From NCBI RefSeq assembly GCF_008831285.2, contig NC_045141.1:7487353-7551352 (forward strand): a DNA stretch of 64,000 nt, read 5' to 3'. The position numbers were made by a program, and so were the translations under genes. This DNA comes from Nymphaea colorata. Its lineage: Eukaryota; Streptophyta; Magnoliopsida; Nymphaeales; Nymphaeaceae. The notes beneath the pieces were generated by a model. It did no database searches. It had not been told where the DNA came from and was given only the letters and a program-made list of their open reading frames with translations. Positions 46,697-58,659 of this stretch are shown here, piece by piece (the stretch's first letter is position 1; every line of letters starts with the position of its first letter).

Positions 46697-46752
46697 TTGG
46701 AAATGAACGGAGAAGTGGTGGAACGTGCGGAACCGCATATTGGATCACTCCA
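46697..46752 (+). pseudogene. nad7: nad7 exon 1, 5'-truncated
   Basis: Encodes LEMNGEVVERAEPHIGSL, the end of exon 1 of complex I subunit 7 (49 kDa-type). The exon is normally about 143 bases. Here only the last ~56 are recognisable and the preceding sequence is unrelated, so the start codon is lost. It ends CTCCA before the intron signature GTGCGGCAC. It lies head-to-head with nad5 exon 4, about 160 bases away. Confidence 0.8.
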
Positions 46753-48603
<1,851 letters not shown>

Positions 48604-49070
48604 CTATGTTTCTACGATGGCCCAAGAACACGCTCATTCTTTAGCCGTAGAGACACTTTTGAATTGTGAGGTACCCTTACGAGCTCAATATATACGAGTG
48701 TCATTCCGTGAAATCACTCGAATTTCAAATCATTCACTTGCTTTAACTACTCATGCTATGGATGTGGGAGCATCAACTCCGTTCTTGTGGGCTTTTGAAG
48801 AGCGGGAAAAATTGCTGGAATTCTATGAAAGAGTCCCGGGAGCCAGGATGCATGCCAGTTTCATACGACCAGGTGGAGTGGCACAAGATCTGCCTCTTGG
48901 CTTATGTCGAGATATTGATTCCTCCACACAACAAGTTGCTTCTCGTATCGACGAATTAGAAGAGATGTCAACCGGCAACCGTATCTGGAAACAACGATTA
49001 GTGGATATTGGTACTGTCACTGCACAGCAAGCAAAGGATTGGGGATTCAGTGGTGTAATGTTAAGAGGTC
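48604..49070 (+). pseudogene. nad7: nad7 exon 3
   Basis: 467 bases, the standard size, fully open: [21 protein letters not shown]...[43 protein letters not shown]...FSGVMLRG. This is the quinone-site core of the 49 kDa-type subunit. Several serines and prolines stand where edited transcripts give leucine or phenylalanine (for example [10 protein letters not shown]), showing the genomic unedited form. Ends before GTGCGACATG. Confidence 0.9.
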
Positions 49071-50119
49071 GTGCGACATGAAGACATTGATAGCAATATG
49101 GGGGAAGTTCCCATCAGGCAACAACGGTTCTGCCTGACCCTACTCAAGCATGCACTACTAAGGTCAGTGAAGACTTGGTGTGAAGCCTTGGAGACGACGT
49201 ACCCGGGGCTAGAGTGAGCTGAAGGGGGACAGCGTCAGTGAGCGAATGTGTGTAAGCCCAGTCAAACATGACTGTTCTAGGCTGTCAAGTTACGCCTTCG
49301 GAACTTGACTCCACAAGGCCACCCACCTTCGAATGGTGTTGGTCCGTAGGACCGTGAACAGATTCGCCACTGGCCTCTGGGCACGTCAGAACCGCATGAG
49401 TTCACCGGGGTGGAGCACGGTCCGCGAAAATCGGCATAGGTTAGGTGCTCTTGATGGAACATGGTAAGCCCATCTTTCTCCCTCCATATGGAAGTGCCGC
49501 AGGCACATAGGGATGTGGGTAGAGGGAGCCTCAAAAAGCGAAGGCCGAGCATCCCTGCACCGAAAGGTGGCTGACTGGGGTTTCTCCTGGATCAAAGCGG
49601 ATCAGCCCGCCCCATTGGTCGGTCGAATCGGGCGGGCCCCTGCCCCGGAACTCAAAAAGAGGTGGCCGGGTTCTCTGAACCCCTATGGCTATGATAGGCC
49701 CGGCCCCCTTCTCCCTATCCCTGATGTGACACGGAGCGGGATCCGCCCAAGAACGACCAGTCTTTTGGTGGTACAGAAGGCACGGACTTCGCGAACGTCC
49801 CGCGCCCTCAGATAACCCTTCACCCCCTTTTGCGTGCAGACTCAGCGTCTGACTCTATTGGTCATAGTTTCCTGCTGTTGCGGTCGGTGCTCGTTTGCGT
49901 GCGCGTGAACTAACCCAACAAACAAGGAAAGGATGCCTCTCGGGGCATCTGAGAATGATTCGAGCCATATGAAGGAAAACTCTCACGTACAGTTTGTGTC
50001 TTTGTGTGTCTTTTTCCTTTTTTTTTTTTTGGGGGGGGGGGGAGGAGCCCGACAAGGTCCCCCCACTGACTTGGCACGGGCCTAAGTGAAAGTGAAGTGG
50101 TGGGCCTACCCTTCCCAAC
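49071..50119 (+). other. nad7: nad7 intron 3 (group II)
   Basis: Starts GTGCGAC and ends CCCAAC. Domain V is at 49962-49995 (GAGCCATATG...CGTACAGTTT). Between domain V and the exon is an abrupt T-run to G-run junction at 50017-50041, an odd insertion or expansion in the domain VI region. About 1049 bases. Confidence 0.85.
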
Positions 50120-50363
50120 CAGGGGTATGCTGGGATTTGCGAAGAGCAGCACCTTACGATGTTCATGACCAATCGGATCCTGACGTACCAGTAGGTACCA
50201 GAGGAGATCGCTATGATCGTTAATGTATCCGTATCGAAGAGATGCGACAAAGTGTTCGGATCATTGTGCAATGTCCTAATCAAATGCCTAGTGGCATGAT
50301 CAAAGCCGATGATCGTAAGCTATGTCCTCCATCACTATGTCGAATGAAACTATCCATGGAATC
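50120..50363 (+). pseudogene. nad7: nad7 exon 4 with premature stop
   Basis: 244 bases, the standard size, encoding [15 protein letters not shown]...[10 protein letters not shown] then TAA (50220-50222) where tyrosine TAC is expected, then [17 protein letters not shown]...[25 protein letters not shown]. The TAC-to-TAA change is a transversion and cannot be repaired by C-to-U editing, so the copy is a pseudogene. Confidence 0.88.
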
Positions 50364-52638
50364 GTGCCCCGTGTGAAACGTAGATCATCGCCGTTCTTAA
50401 CCAAGACTCAGGTTAAGCTCCGTCTCGGAACCTTTTGGGGTTAGGAGTAAAGCATCCCGAGGGCATTGGGAACCCCAATTTTGATCTTCGGATCAGTTTC
50501 TTTTCCCGTCCCCCCGCCCCGGCATAGCGCTTCGCTTCCGGTTCTTCGGAAGAATCAACTGACTTCTCCCTTCTTTATTGATCCGGGGGAAAAGGAACCG
50601 TCTACCAGTTGGGAAGTTAGACATCAATCAAGTCAGTGGCTTGATGTGGATAACTAAGCTGACACGCTGGAGTTGGCTGCTGGCACAACAGGGTGGTGCC
50701 TTACCGCACCGCAGGCGGACGCGCGGTAGCGTTCGTGGTGGTGCATCAGGATTCCAATGTACTACGTCCAAGATCAGAACGAGCTTGCCGGCGGACCACT
50801 GCCGTCCCATTCTTTAGTGAGCTGGAACGCAGCCATCTGATCCACTAAACTAGCTAGAAGCGTTTGCTTTGGGTCGAAGCACTAAAAGAAAAGGACCGGG
50901 AAACGCGGCGGCATAGGAACCACGGGACCCAGGAGAAGGACGATGTACGGGATACGGGATCCTCGTAGTAGGCTGGACCAACATCCAACCGAGAGAGGGT
51001 AGCCTTTAGAAGCAAAGGTTGGGAAACCAAGAGAACGCTTCGCGTTTTCTTATCCGCCCTCAGAGTAGCAAAAAAAGAGGGCCATGATCAACCAACTAAT
51101 CCAACGTCACGAGCTCCGCCGAATTCAAAGAAAAAAACAATTCCATTCAAGCCTCGTATTGCATTGCTTTGCGTCTTTAACTTGAAGTTTGCTCGTTCCG
51201 CTTGTGCTTGAGGGGTCACTGGAAAAAGGCTTCACCAGCCGCTAGTTACGAAGCGAACATCAGGTATCGAGAGGGCTATCACAGTCAGGTGCGAAGCAAT
51301 TGCCCCCAAAAAGTCAAGTACCCCTCTTCCTATAGGGGGGTGGAGGTTCTGCAAGAAATGGCTTGATGAACCGTTCTGTTCGCCACGCACCGGCCCCATT
51401 CACTTGCTTCTCGTAGAGGCTGTAAGTACACAGTGCCCTACAACTATCAAAGTCTAGTAGGGTTGAAACACGAGAGTGCCTACCTCCGAGCCGAGAGTGC
51501 CCGCCCTTTCTTTCAAGTAGGCCACTTTTTCCGGAACGCAGCCCGACCAGTATGAAAATGTTCGACGCTGTCATTGATTTCGTCCGCTTCCACCGTTCCT
51601 CCCAAAAAGCAAGTCTTGACGAGCGCAAATGAGGAAGCGGGAGCAAGAAAACCAAGAATCTATTTCAGAACCTTCTATCTACTTCAGGGGCAAAGAGAGG
51701 CGCTTTCGCTACTGAGAAAGCGAACGGTCAGCACGAAGGTTCCAGACTGAGCTGAGCGTTAGCGAAGCGGAACGAAGCGTCGGTTCGGAGCTGACTTTCT
51801 TTGATGTGGTGCCTCGGTAGCGAAGCACCCTAATAAGGAAGCGTCGGTAGCAAAGCTGACAACGCGTCGCGTTAGCGAAGCGAACGTCACGAGATTAGAT
51901 TAGCAAAGCCCAAAAAGCCCTCGCAAAGTGAAGCAAAGCCCTCTTTTAAAGCCAAAGCGAAGCGAGTGTGCTTATGATTTGTGGAAACACTAATGGCATA
52001 CAATTGTCATTGGGAGCACTAATGGCATTTGTTTTGTTTAATGAGCACTAATTTTTTATGGAAAATGGCATTTGTTTGTACAGTGAGTACTAATGGCATT
52101 TGTTTGTCAAGTGAGTACTAATGGCATTTGTTTGTCAAGTGAGTACTAATGGCATTGAATTGCAATGAGTCCTGACCTGTTTGGTATGGTGAGTACTGAT
52201 GACATACAAATGAGTCTTGACCATAATGAGTCTTGACCGGAAAGTCCTGACTTTTCAAGAAAGTCCTGACCTTTCTATCACCTTTCCATGAGCTAATGCC
52301 ATTCAAAGTTGCGAGTGCTTTGACCGTTCTGTTCTCATAGCGATAGCGAGGCGCTTCGAGCTAGCGAAGCATTGTAGTAGCGCCTTTGCCCTATGTGCTA
52401 ATGCTGAGCCAAGGACGCTCCGTGTTATCTTTATATATAAGCAGTCAACTCAGTTCTGAATGGATCAGCTCCTTGGTAATGGCTCAATCTATAGATAGAG
52501 AGCCCTATGATGGGAAACTACCACGTGAGGTTTGGAGAGAGATGAGACCGGTTATATATAGAAAAGGGGGCGGATGCAAGCTTTTTCTTTCATTTCCATA
52601 GCCGGTCAAATGACTACAGGATCATCGGTCTACTCCAC
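50364..52638 (+). other. nad7: nad7 intron 4 (group II), enlarged by repeats
   Basis: Starts GTGCCCC after ..GGAATC and ends TCCAC before exon 5. Domain V is at 52500-52533 (GAGCCCTATGATGGG...CACGTGAGGTTT). About 2275 bases. The part at 51945-52320 is the short-repeat family also found at 40.6-44.2 kb, and 51700-51945 is full of GCGAAGCG words, so part of the length is inserted repeat. Confidence 0.82.
51945..52320. repeat. Inverted copy of the mitochondrial short-repeat family in nad7 intron 4
   Basis: Reads AAGCGAAGCGAGTGTGCTTA, ATTTGTGGAAACACTAATGG, repeated ACTAATGGCATTTGTTTG and GTGAGTACTGATGACATACA, the inverse of the units at 42540-42740 and 43970-44175. It includes the same border (AAGCACACTCGC in the array). 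Confidence 0.88.
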
Positions 52639-52900
52639 CTCAATTCACCATTTCGAACCTTATACAGAAGGTTTCTCCGTACCAGCTTCTTCTACATATA
52701 CCGCAGTTGAAGCACCTAAAGGAGAATTTGGGCTCTTTCTGGTCAGTAATGGAAGCAATCGTCCCTACCGTCGTAAAATAAGAGCACCTGGCTCTGCCCA
52801 TTCACAAGGACTCGATTCTATGTCCAAACATCACATGCCAGCAGATGTGGTAACCATCATTGGTACTAAAGATATTGTGTCTGGAGAGGTAGATAGATAG
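52639..52900 (+). pseudogene. nad7: nad7 exon 5
   Basis: 262 bases, the standard size, ending GEVDR and TAG (52898-52900): [83 protein letters not shown]. Open throughout, with unedited serine and proline codons. Confidence 0.9.
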
Positions 52901-53440
52901 GACTACTAGTTGCCCGATCAGGACAACGCTTTATTGCGAGCCAAAAGAATTGTCTCACGCAAGAGATCAGGTTCCGTGAACGCGGGGGAATGAAGACAGA
53001 GCCGAGCCAAGGATGTGACTCTCAACATCGAGATTGTGTTGGCTGGTGCCGAAGAAGACGAGAATTGACTCGCTTTCCCGCTTGGAAAAAAAAGACGTGA
53101 AAGAAAAGTAGTGAAGGGGGTGCGTTCGGTTGGGGTCGCAAAGGAACTCTTCGTTCTCCATCCGTGACCTTCCATTTATCGCTGAAATCACGGTCGATCA
53201 TTTTGGGAACGTTTGGCAGGAAGAACCGAACCAAGAAAGTTTGCGTTGTTGTTCATGATCGTCTGTAACACGCCGGGGGTTTCGCAGTCTCTCGCCTTGA
53301 CTTCGCGAATGGTAGTAGGGCGAATGTCGTGCCCGCGCGCTCTATGCTCTTCCTCTGTCATTCGTTGTCAGACACACTGATCGAGAAAAGATAGCAATCA
53401 TAGTAATGATATCATGGTTGGCACGAGTCTTCCTCACTAT
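52901..53440. other. Mitochondrial-type spacer
   Basis: GC-richer spacer between nad7 and the plastid fragment. Overlapping minus-strand frames at 52918-53234 are not recognised. No tRNA cloverleaf was found by eye. Confidence 0.45.
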
Positions 53441-53785
53441 TTATGCCTTGGGATGAAAGACAATTCTGAATCAGCTTTGTCCACGAAGAAGGAAACTCTC
53501 AGTAATGCAACTATGATTCTCACGGGGAGTTGGATCCAGGCTCAGGATGAACGCTGGTGGCATGCTTAACACATGCAAGTCGGACGGGAAGTGGTGTTTC
53601 CAGTGGCGGACGGGTGAGTAACGCGTCAGAACCTGCCCTTGGGAGGGGGACAACAGCTGGAAACGGCTGCTAATACCCCATAGGCTGAGGAGCAAAAGGA
53701 TGAATCCGCCCGAGGAGGGGCTCGCGTTTGATTAGCTATTTGGTGAGGCAATAGCTGACCAAGGCAATGATCAGTAGCTGGTCCG
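53441..53785 (+). pseudogene. rrn16: Plastid rrn16 fragment (5' end of chloroplast 16S rRNA and its upstream spacer)
   Basis: 53441-53517 resembles the plastid trnV-rrn16 spacer (TTATGCCTTGGGATGAAAG, AGTAATGCAACTATGA). From about 53518 it is 16S: GGCTCAGGATGAACGCTGG, CTTAACACATGCAAGTCGGA, CGGGAAGTGGTGTTTCCAG, GACGGGTGAGTAACGCG. It stops abruptly after AGCTGGTCCGA. These are plastid, not mitochondrial, 16S features. Only about the first 270 of ~1490 bases remain, so it is not a working rRNA gene. Its position inside mitochondrial DNA suggests plastid-to-mitochondrion transfer first. Confidence 0.88.
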
Positions 53786-54403
53786 ATTGTTCCGCAGAGC
53801 GATGAAAAGCGGGCGTAGAGTGGAAAAAGAGGAGGTACTTTGAATTTCTCATATTCTCATATCTATGCCCAACCGACCGATCGAGATAAGCATGATAAAG
53901 GGCATTCAATCGATCCGACTCCAAAACGGAAGGATTTTGAGTTGAGTCAGATAGGCTTGCTGCCACACATCGTTCAAAGTTTGATTTTAGAGAAAGGTCA
54001 ATCTAATCAATGGCATTGATAGTGAAGCTGACTTCTCTTCACAGGGTCAGGGCTTCGAGAAGAACTCAAAAACTAATGGAATGGTCAACCTTGTGATTGG
54101 GTTAGTGCTCCACGTTTCTGGGGTGCGAGTCAGTTGATGGGGGTTGGATGCAACGATCGGCTCTTCTTCAAAGAAAAAACTGCTCTATTGATCGAGGGCA
54201 GATGCGGACGGTGTCAGGTCAAGCCTTTATCTCATAGTCTGAGTATAGCGGATTTCTCTGAGCCCTTGACATCAGAAAGAAGAAGATGATCACAATCGAG
54301 AAAAGATGGATAGTGGACAAGAAAGAGGACCTTTTTTTCAACTCCAGATTGGGATCAGACGGACTCTTCAATCCTAGAAGCATTCGATGAAAGCGGCCCG
54401 GGC
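53786..54403. other. Mitochondrial-type spacer
   Basis: No gene is recognised. Minus-strand frames at 53736-53966 and 54219-54473 have no family motif. Confidence 0.4.
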
Positions 54404-54862
54404 GTGGGTGGCCCCGCCCTTGGGGGTGCGGAAATGCCAAACGGGCCATCCGCGGAGCTGCATCCCCACTCACCTAGTCCTGCTCCTCTTCTCGAGAACG
54501 AGGAGGAGGGTCAGGGTAGTAGCGCCCTTCCTGGGGGGAGGGCACATCAAATCCCGGCAGAGGCCGGGGAACCAGAAGCCCTAGCCCCGGTCTCCATGGA
54601 TGCATCCTCATCAGAAGATGCGAGCTCTAGCTCTTCCTCTGATGAGGTTTCTGTATCCGAGGATGAGCCAGAGGGCGAGGTTTCCTCGGAAGTGGAAGAA
54701 TCGACTCCGTTGGGGCAACTGGGGGGAACGAGAGAAGGATCTCTTGGATCGGGCTCAATCCCTAATGGGAAGACAGAGACTGAGATTCCTCGCAACCTGC
54801 CCACGGTGAGCGAGCGTACCAATCTTGTCTCGACTTTGAAGAGGGGGAATTCGGATGATTGA
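54404..54862 (+). CDS. Acidic serine-rich mitochondrial-type ORF, unknown function
   Basis: 152 codons with a Pro/Gly-rich start, a long acidic serine tract (SMDASSSEDASSSSSSDEVSV) and a C-terminal NLPTVSERTNLVSTLKRGN. GC-rich like the surrounding mitochondrial DNA. No membrane segment or catalytic motif. A further open stretch in another frame (RSELRDRLIDLLMNDRDPQVLADRQ, about 54862-54940) follows at once and may be a frame-shifted continuation. I recall similar ORFs in plant mitochondrial genomes but cannot name one. Probably not expressed here. Confidence 0.4.
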   Translation: MGGPALGGAEMPNGPSAELHPHSPSPAPLLENEEEGQGSSALPGGRAHQIPAEAGEPEALAPVSMDASSSEDASSSSSSDEVSVSEDEPEGEVSSEVEESTPLGQLGGTREGSLGSGSIPNGKTETEIPRNLPTVSERTNLVSTLKRGNSDD

Positions 54863-55166
54863 AAACAGAAGCGAACTACGGGATCGCCTCATCGATCTCC
54901 TGATGAATGATAGGGATCCCCAGGTCCTCGCTGATAGGCAGGAAAACCTGACCCAACGACGTTGAGGAGCTTTTCTTTTTTTTGCTTTCGATGTCATTGA
55001 AAGACAGATTGATGAATCTGGGAACCTCTTCGTCCTCAATTTCAAGAACTATGTTCTCAATCTCTAAGAAGTGATGGCTCTGATCCGGCGAGCGAGCAAT
55101 TCTTGGATCCACACGAGTACACATCAATATTCTTTCTGAATTTATCCAACATTCCACGTTCCCGAA

Positions 55167-55469
55167 ACGGATCCTATCAAATATTTCACATTGTCAGTGA
55201 TAATTTCTCTCTTAGGTATTTGGGGATCCTCCTAAATAGACGAAATATTTTTATTATGTTAATGCCAATTGGAATCAATGTTACTAGCAGTCAATTCGAA
55301 CTTTTTGGTATTTTCCATTTCTTTGGATGATATGACAGGCCAGTCATTTGCTTCATTGGTTCCAACGGTGGCAGCAGCGGAATCTGCTATTGGGTCAACC
55401 ATTCTTGTTATTACTTTCTGAATCCGAGGGACTATTGCTGTAGAATCTATTAATTGCATGAAGGGCTAG
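55167..55469 (+). pseudogene. nad4L: nad4L (NADH dehydrogenase subunit 4L)
   Basis: Starts with ACG, the genomic form of an initiator that plant mitochondria edit to AUG. Encodes DPIKYFTLSVIISLLGIWG, then a one-base loss near 55226 causes TAA; a one-base gain near 55269 restores frame; [18 protein letters not shown]...[12 protein letters not shown] follows; TGA replaces CGA near 55420; it closes ..ESINCMKG and TAG. Small membrane subunit of complex I, normally about 100 residues, as here. Three independent lesions make it a clear pseudogene. Confidence 0.87.
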
Positions 55470-55909
55470 TTAGGTACTCTAAGAAGGATTCAAAATTGGT
55501 TTTTTTCTCGACTAAGACAAAGTTGGATCGGAAACATTGGGCAGGGGCGGTCGCCTTGACCCGTTACAGTGACAGATCAGCCCGACCAACGGTCGCTTTG
55601 ATCCGTTACAGATCAGCTCGACCAAAGCTCAGGTACCCCTTTCTATGTTGATGGGGGCAATGCAGTTAAGCCTTTCGCTATGTTCATTAGTGGAATAGAA
55701 TAGTGGTTGATTGTGTTGTGGGTCGGTAGTCTTGATTCATATAGGAAGATCTTCACTCGGTTCACTCTGTTCTCTTCTGTCTTTTAGTCAACTAAGAGAA
55801 AAAGAAGAAAGAAAATGAAATACGAACAACCGCGCTGGTCGTAATAGATCGACTTGAATGCTAGTTCTTGCTCCAGCATGAAAGTTCCATTTCGGAAGGA
55901 CGACGTACC
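55470..55909. other. Spacer between nad4L and nad6 copies
   Basis: Contains a short imperfect direct repeat (GATCCGTTACAGATCAGC-like at about 55557-55580 and 55597-55620). No gene seen. Confidence 0.45.
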
Positions 55910-56210
55910 ATGATACTTTCTGTTTCGTCGAGCCCTGCTTTGGTCTCTGGTTTGATGGTTGTACGTGTAAAAATCCGGTACATCCCGTTTCGTTTCCCAT
56001 CCTAGTGTTTCGCAACACTTCCGGTTTACTTCTGTTGTTAGGTCTTGACTTCTCCGCTATGATCTCCCCAGTAGTTCATATAGGAGCTATTGCCGCTTCA
56101 TTCCTATTCATGGTTATGATGTTTAATATTCAAATAGCGGAGATTCACAAAGAAGTCTTGCGCTATTTACCAGTGAGTGGTCTTATTGGACTGATCCTGT
56201 GGTGGGAAAT
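55910..56210 (+). pseudogene. nad6: nad6 (NADH dehydrogenase subunit 6), truncated
   Basis: Starts ATG (55910) with MILSVSSSPALVSGLMVVR. A one-base loss near 55969 shifts frame, after which FRNTSGLLLLLGLDFSAMI..VVHIGAIA..FLF.VMMFNIQIAEIHKEVLRYLPVSG..GLI continues. The gene stops at the junction with copia integrase near 56210, so the C-terminal half is missing. Normally about 200 residues and membrane-embedded in complex I. Confidence 0.87.
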
Positions 56211-56660
56211 GTTGATTTATGGAGAACAACCTCAACTTTCTCTCATGAAGGATTTCATTATTATTTTCTGATTGTTGATGACCTTTCTAGATTTAAGTGG
56301 TTGTTTCCTCTTTCTAGAAAATCTGATACCATTGTTTGCAATCAAAATTTCAAGTTTCTTGTTGAGGGCACTAACTCATTTCATCAGTCTTTTCTCCTTA
56401 AATATGGATGGTGTTATCTCCTTATGAAAGACTTTTTAGTAGAAGCCATTATATAACTATTTATGAGTATTTTGGTGCATTTTCTACTTTCTTATGCTTC
56501 CTTACAGGAAGTCCAAACTTCACCTTAAATCATAGTCCTGCATTTTCTTGGATATGGATCTTTTCACAAAGGATACCTATTTTTTTATCCTCGATATAAA
56601 TAAGTTTTCATCCCTCAACATGTAATTTTCAATTAAGAAATTTTTCTTTCTAGAGATGCA
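56211..56660 (+). pseudogene. pol: copia integrase remnant (split element, right side)
   Basis: VDLWRTTSTFSHEGFHYYFLIVDDLSRFKWLFPLSRKSD is the start of the copia integrase core (DLWGP..S..GF.YYFLIVDDxSRFxWLYPL). After shifts, SPYERLF and SPAFSW.....HKGY-like text near 56520-56590 gives the C-terminal part. It begins exactly where nad6 ends, so the element was cut between pre-integrase and core. Confidence 0.82.
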
Positions 56661-57089
56661 CTACTCCTCTTGTTGAGTATGATGTCCATCAATAGTTACT
56701 TAGAGCCCAGATGAGCCACAATAATAAACTAGAGTTGCAACCTATTATTTTGCCAAGTCTATCTCCATCACAAAGATTATTTTCAATGGGGGTGTAGGAA
56801 ATCAAATTGAGAATCAAAAGGGAGAACAAATTGAGGAAAAAACTAGAAATCAACCAATTGTTACCATCCTCAACATTCATCCTATGATCACCAGATCTCA
56901 AGATGAGAACAGATGACCCAAAGTGCACATCATTGAAAAAGAGAAAGATGAGAGTGAACCAAGTGATTTTGAAGAAGTTTAATAGGATAACAGAACCTCA
57001 CCATACAACAAGAGATGTATGCTCTTCAAAATTAACAAACAAGTGAACTGGTTCCTCCGAATATAATATTGTTGGGTGCAAATGGATAT

Positions 57090-58160
57090 ATAAAATAAAA
57101 AGAAATTATGCATGATTCATATCTAATTTAAACATTTTTAGTCACTAAAGTTTAAAAGGGGTATATTAATTTGAGACATATATCCTATTGTCAAACCTAC
57201 TACTACAAGAGCTATTCTTTCACTTCTCATGAAAAATGGTGTCATATATCAGCTAGATGTTAATAATGTTTTTTTTCATGCTTCTCTCAAGTGAGAAGTC
57301 CTCAAGAGTCAATCGCATAGTTTTGAAGATCCAGCCAAACTTTACAATGTATGTCATCTCAAGAAGTGCATCTATAGACTAAATCATGCTCCAAGAACCT
57401 AGCTTGAAATACATAGATGATCTTTGAGTTAGAATGGCCTCAAAGAATCTTGTACTAACATGTCTCTCTTTTTTTTTTAAGAACTCTCAATTTCATAAGA
57501 CGTTCATATTAGTTTATGTTTGACAATATACAATATATAGTAACTGGAGATAGTAATCAGGATATTCAAGGCAACATCTTTAGATTTGGTCAAAAGTTTC
57601 CTATGAAGGATCTTGAAAAAACAAAAGGAAAACAAGTCTATTTTGACCCAAAGGAAATACATTCAAGAAATTGTCATCAAAGCTCATCTTGAAAATGTTA
57701 ATTTATGTGCAATATTTGCAGCTCCAAATGTTTCTTTGTTTATGTTGAAAGGAAATAAGCCAGTGAATATTGTAATTTTGGCCAACCTTGATATATCTTT
57801 TGTTATCAACATTTAGCCATGTGACTATGCTTAGCAACGTGTTGTCTCATGGAAATCCACCAAACAATCGGCAGTTGCCTAATCCAGCATGGAAGTCCAA
57901 TAAAATACCATTATGAATGCTCTAACTAAACTAATATGGTTTTACAATTTGTTATAAGAGTTGAAGGTTGTCATAGAAGGGAAGGCAATTCTTTGGTGTG
58001 ATAACCTAGGGTCAACCTACTTAGCAACAAACCATGGTCTTTCATGCTAGCACCAAACATTGTAGAGAATGACTTTCATTTTGGGCATGAAAAAGTTTCC
58101 AAAAATCTCATAGACATCAAACATATCAACTCAAGTGAATGACCTGCAAATATATATTTT
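57090..58160 (+). pseudogene. pol: copia RT and RNase H remnant (split element)
   Basis: MKNGVIYQLDVNNVFFHASL (about 57225-57285), DPAKLYNVCHLKKCIYRLNHAPRTW (about 57325-57405) and FILVYV (about 57505) are RT blocks with stops. QKYIQEIVIKAHLENVN (about 57640), SMVILWCDNLGSTYLATN-type text (about 57985-58035) and a tail near 58085-58150 are RNase H blocks. Completely decayed. Confidence 0.78.
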
Positions 58161-58249
58161 TATAAAAACGCTTCTTTGACCATGATTTCATTTCCTAAAA
58201 AACTTGTTGCAGCTTGTAGATATTAAAGTTGGATTGATACACATACTTA

Positions 58250-58659
58250 AAAAGCAATCCAAATATTCTGTCCAATATGAAATAAAGGAAAAAAAGGTGA
58301 CAACCTAAACAGTTGAGGTAATCATATTCAAGATTATCAAAATCAAATGGCAGAGCCGAGAGAAATTTAGAAAGTGAAGGTGCATAGGTATGGTAAAGGA
58401 ATTTAACCAATTGGATCCTCAAATGAAGGTAATCAAGATCACCATTGTCCAAATGGAATCGAAGTAACTATTTAAAGAATGTCTTTTTGATTGAGATAAT
58501 CCTAGACAATAGGGGCACATTGCAACTTCTTAGCATTTAAAGGAACCACCTCTCTAAAAGAATGATGCTGAAGAAAAGCTAAGAAAGGAAAATACAAAGA
58601 CCATACAGTCGAACCATGTTAATTTTGTTGTTATGTTCATTCTCTGATTACTTTTTACT
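58250..58659 (+). repeat. 3' LTR of the split copia element
   Basis: Collinear with 38363-38798 over about 400 bases (shared words listed there). The left edge is approximate. Confidence 0.75.

Noticed and set aside
53471-53695. Minus-strand frame across the plastid fragment
   Set aside because: It is antisense to plastid 16S rRNA.
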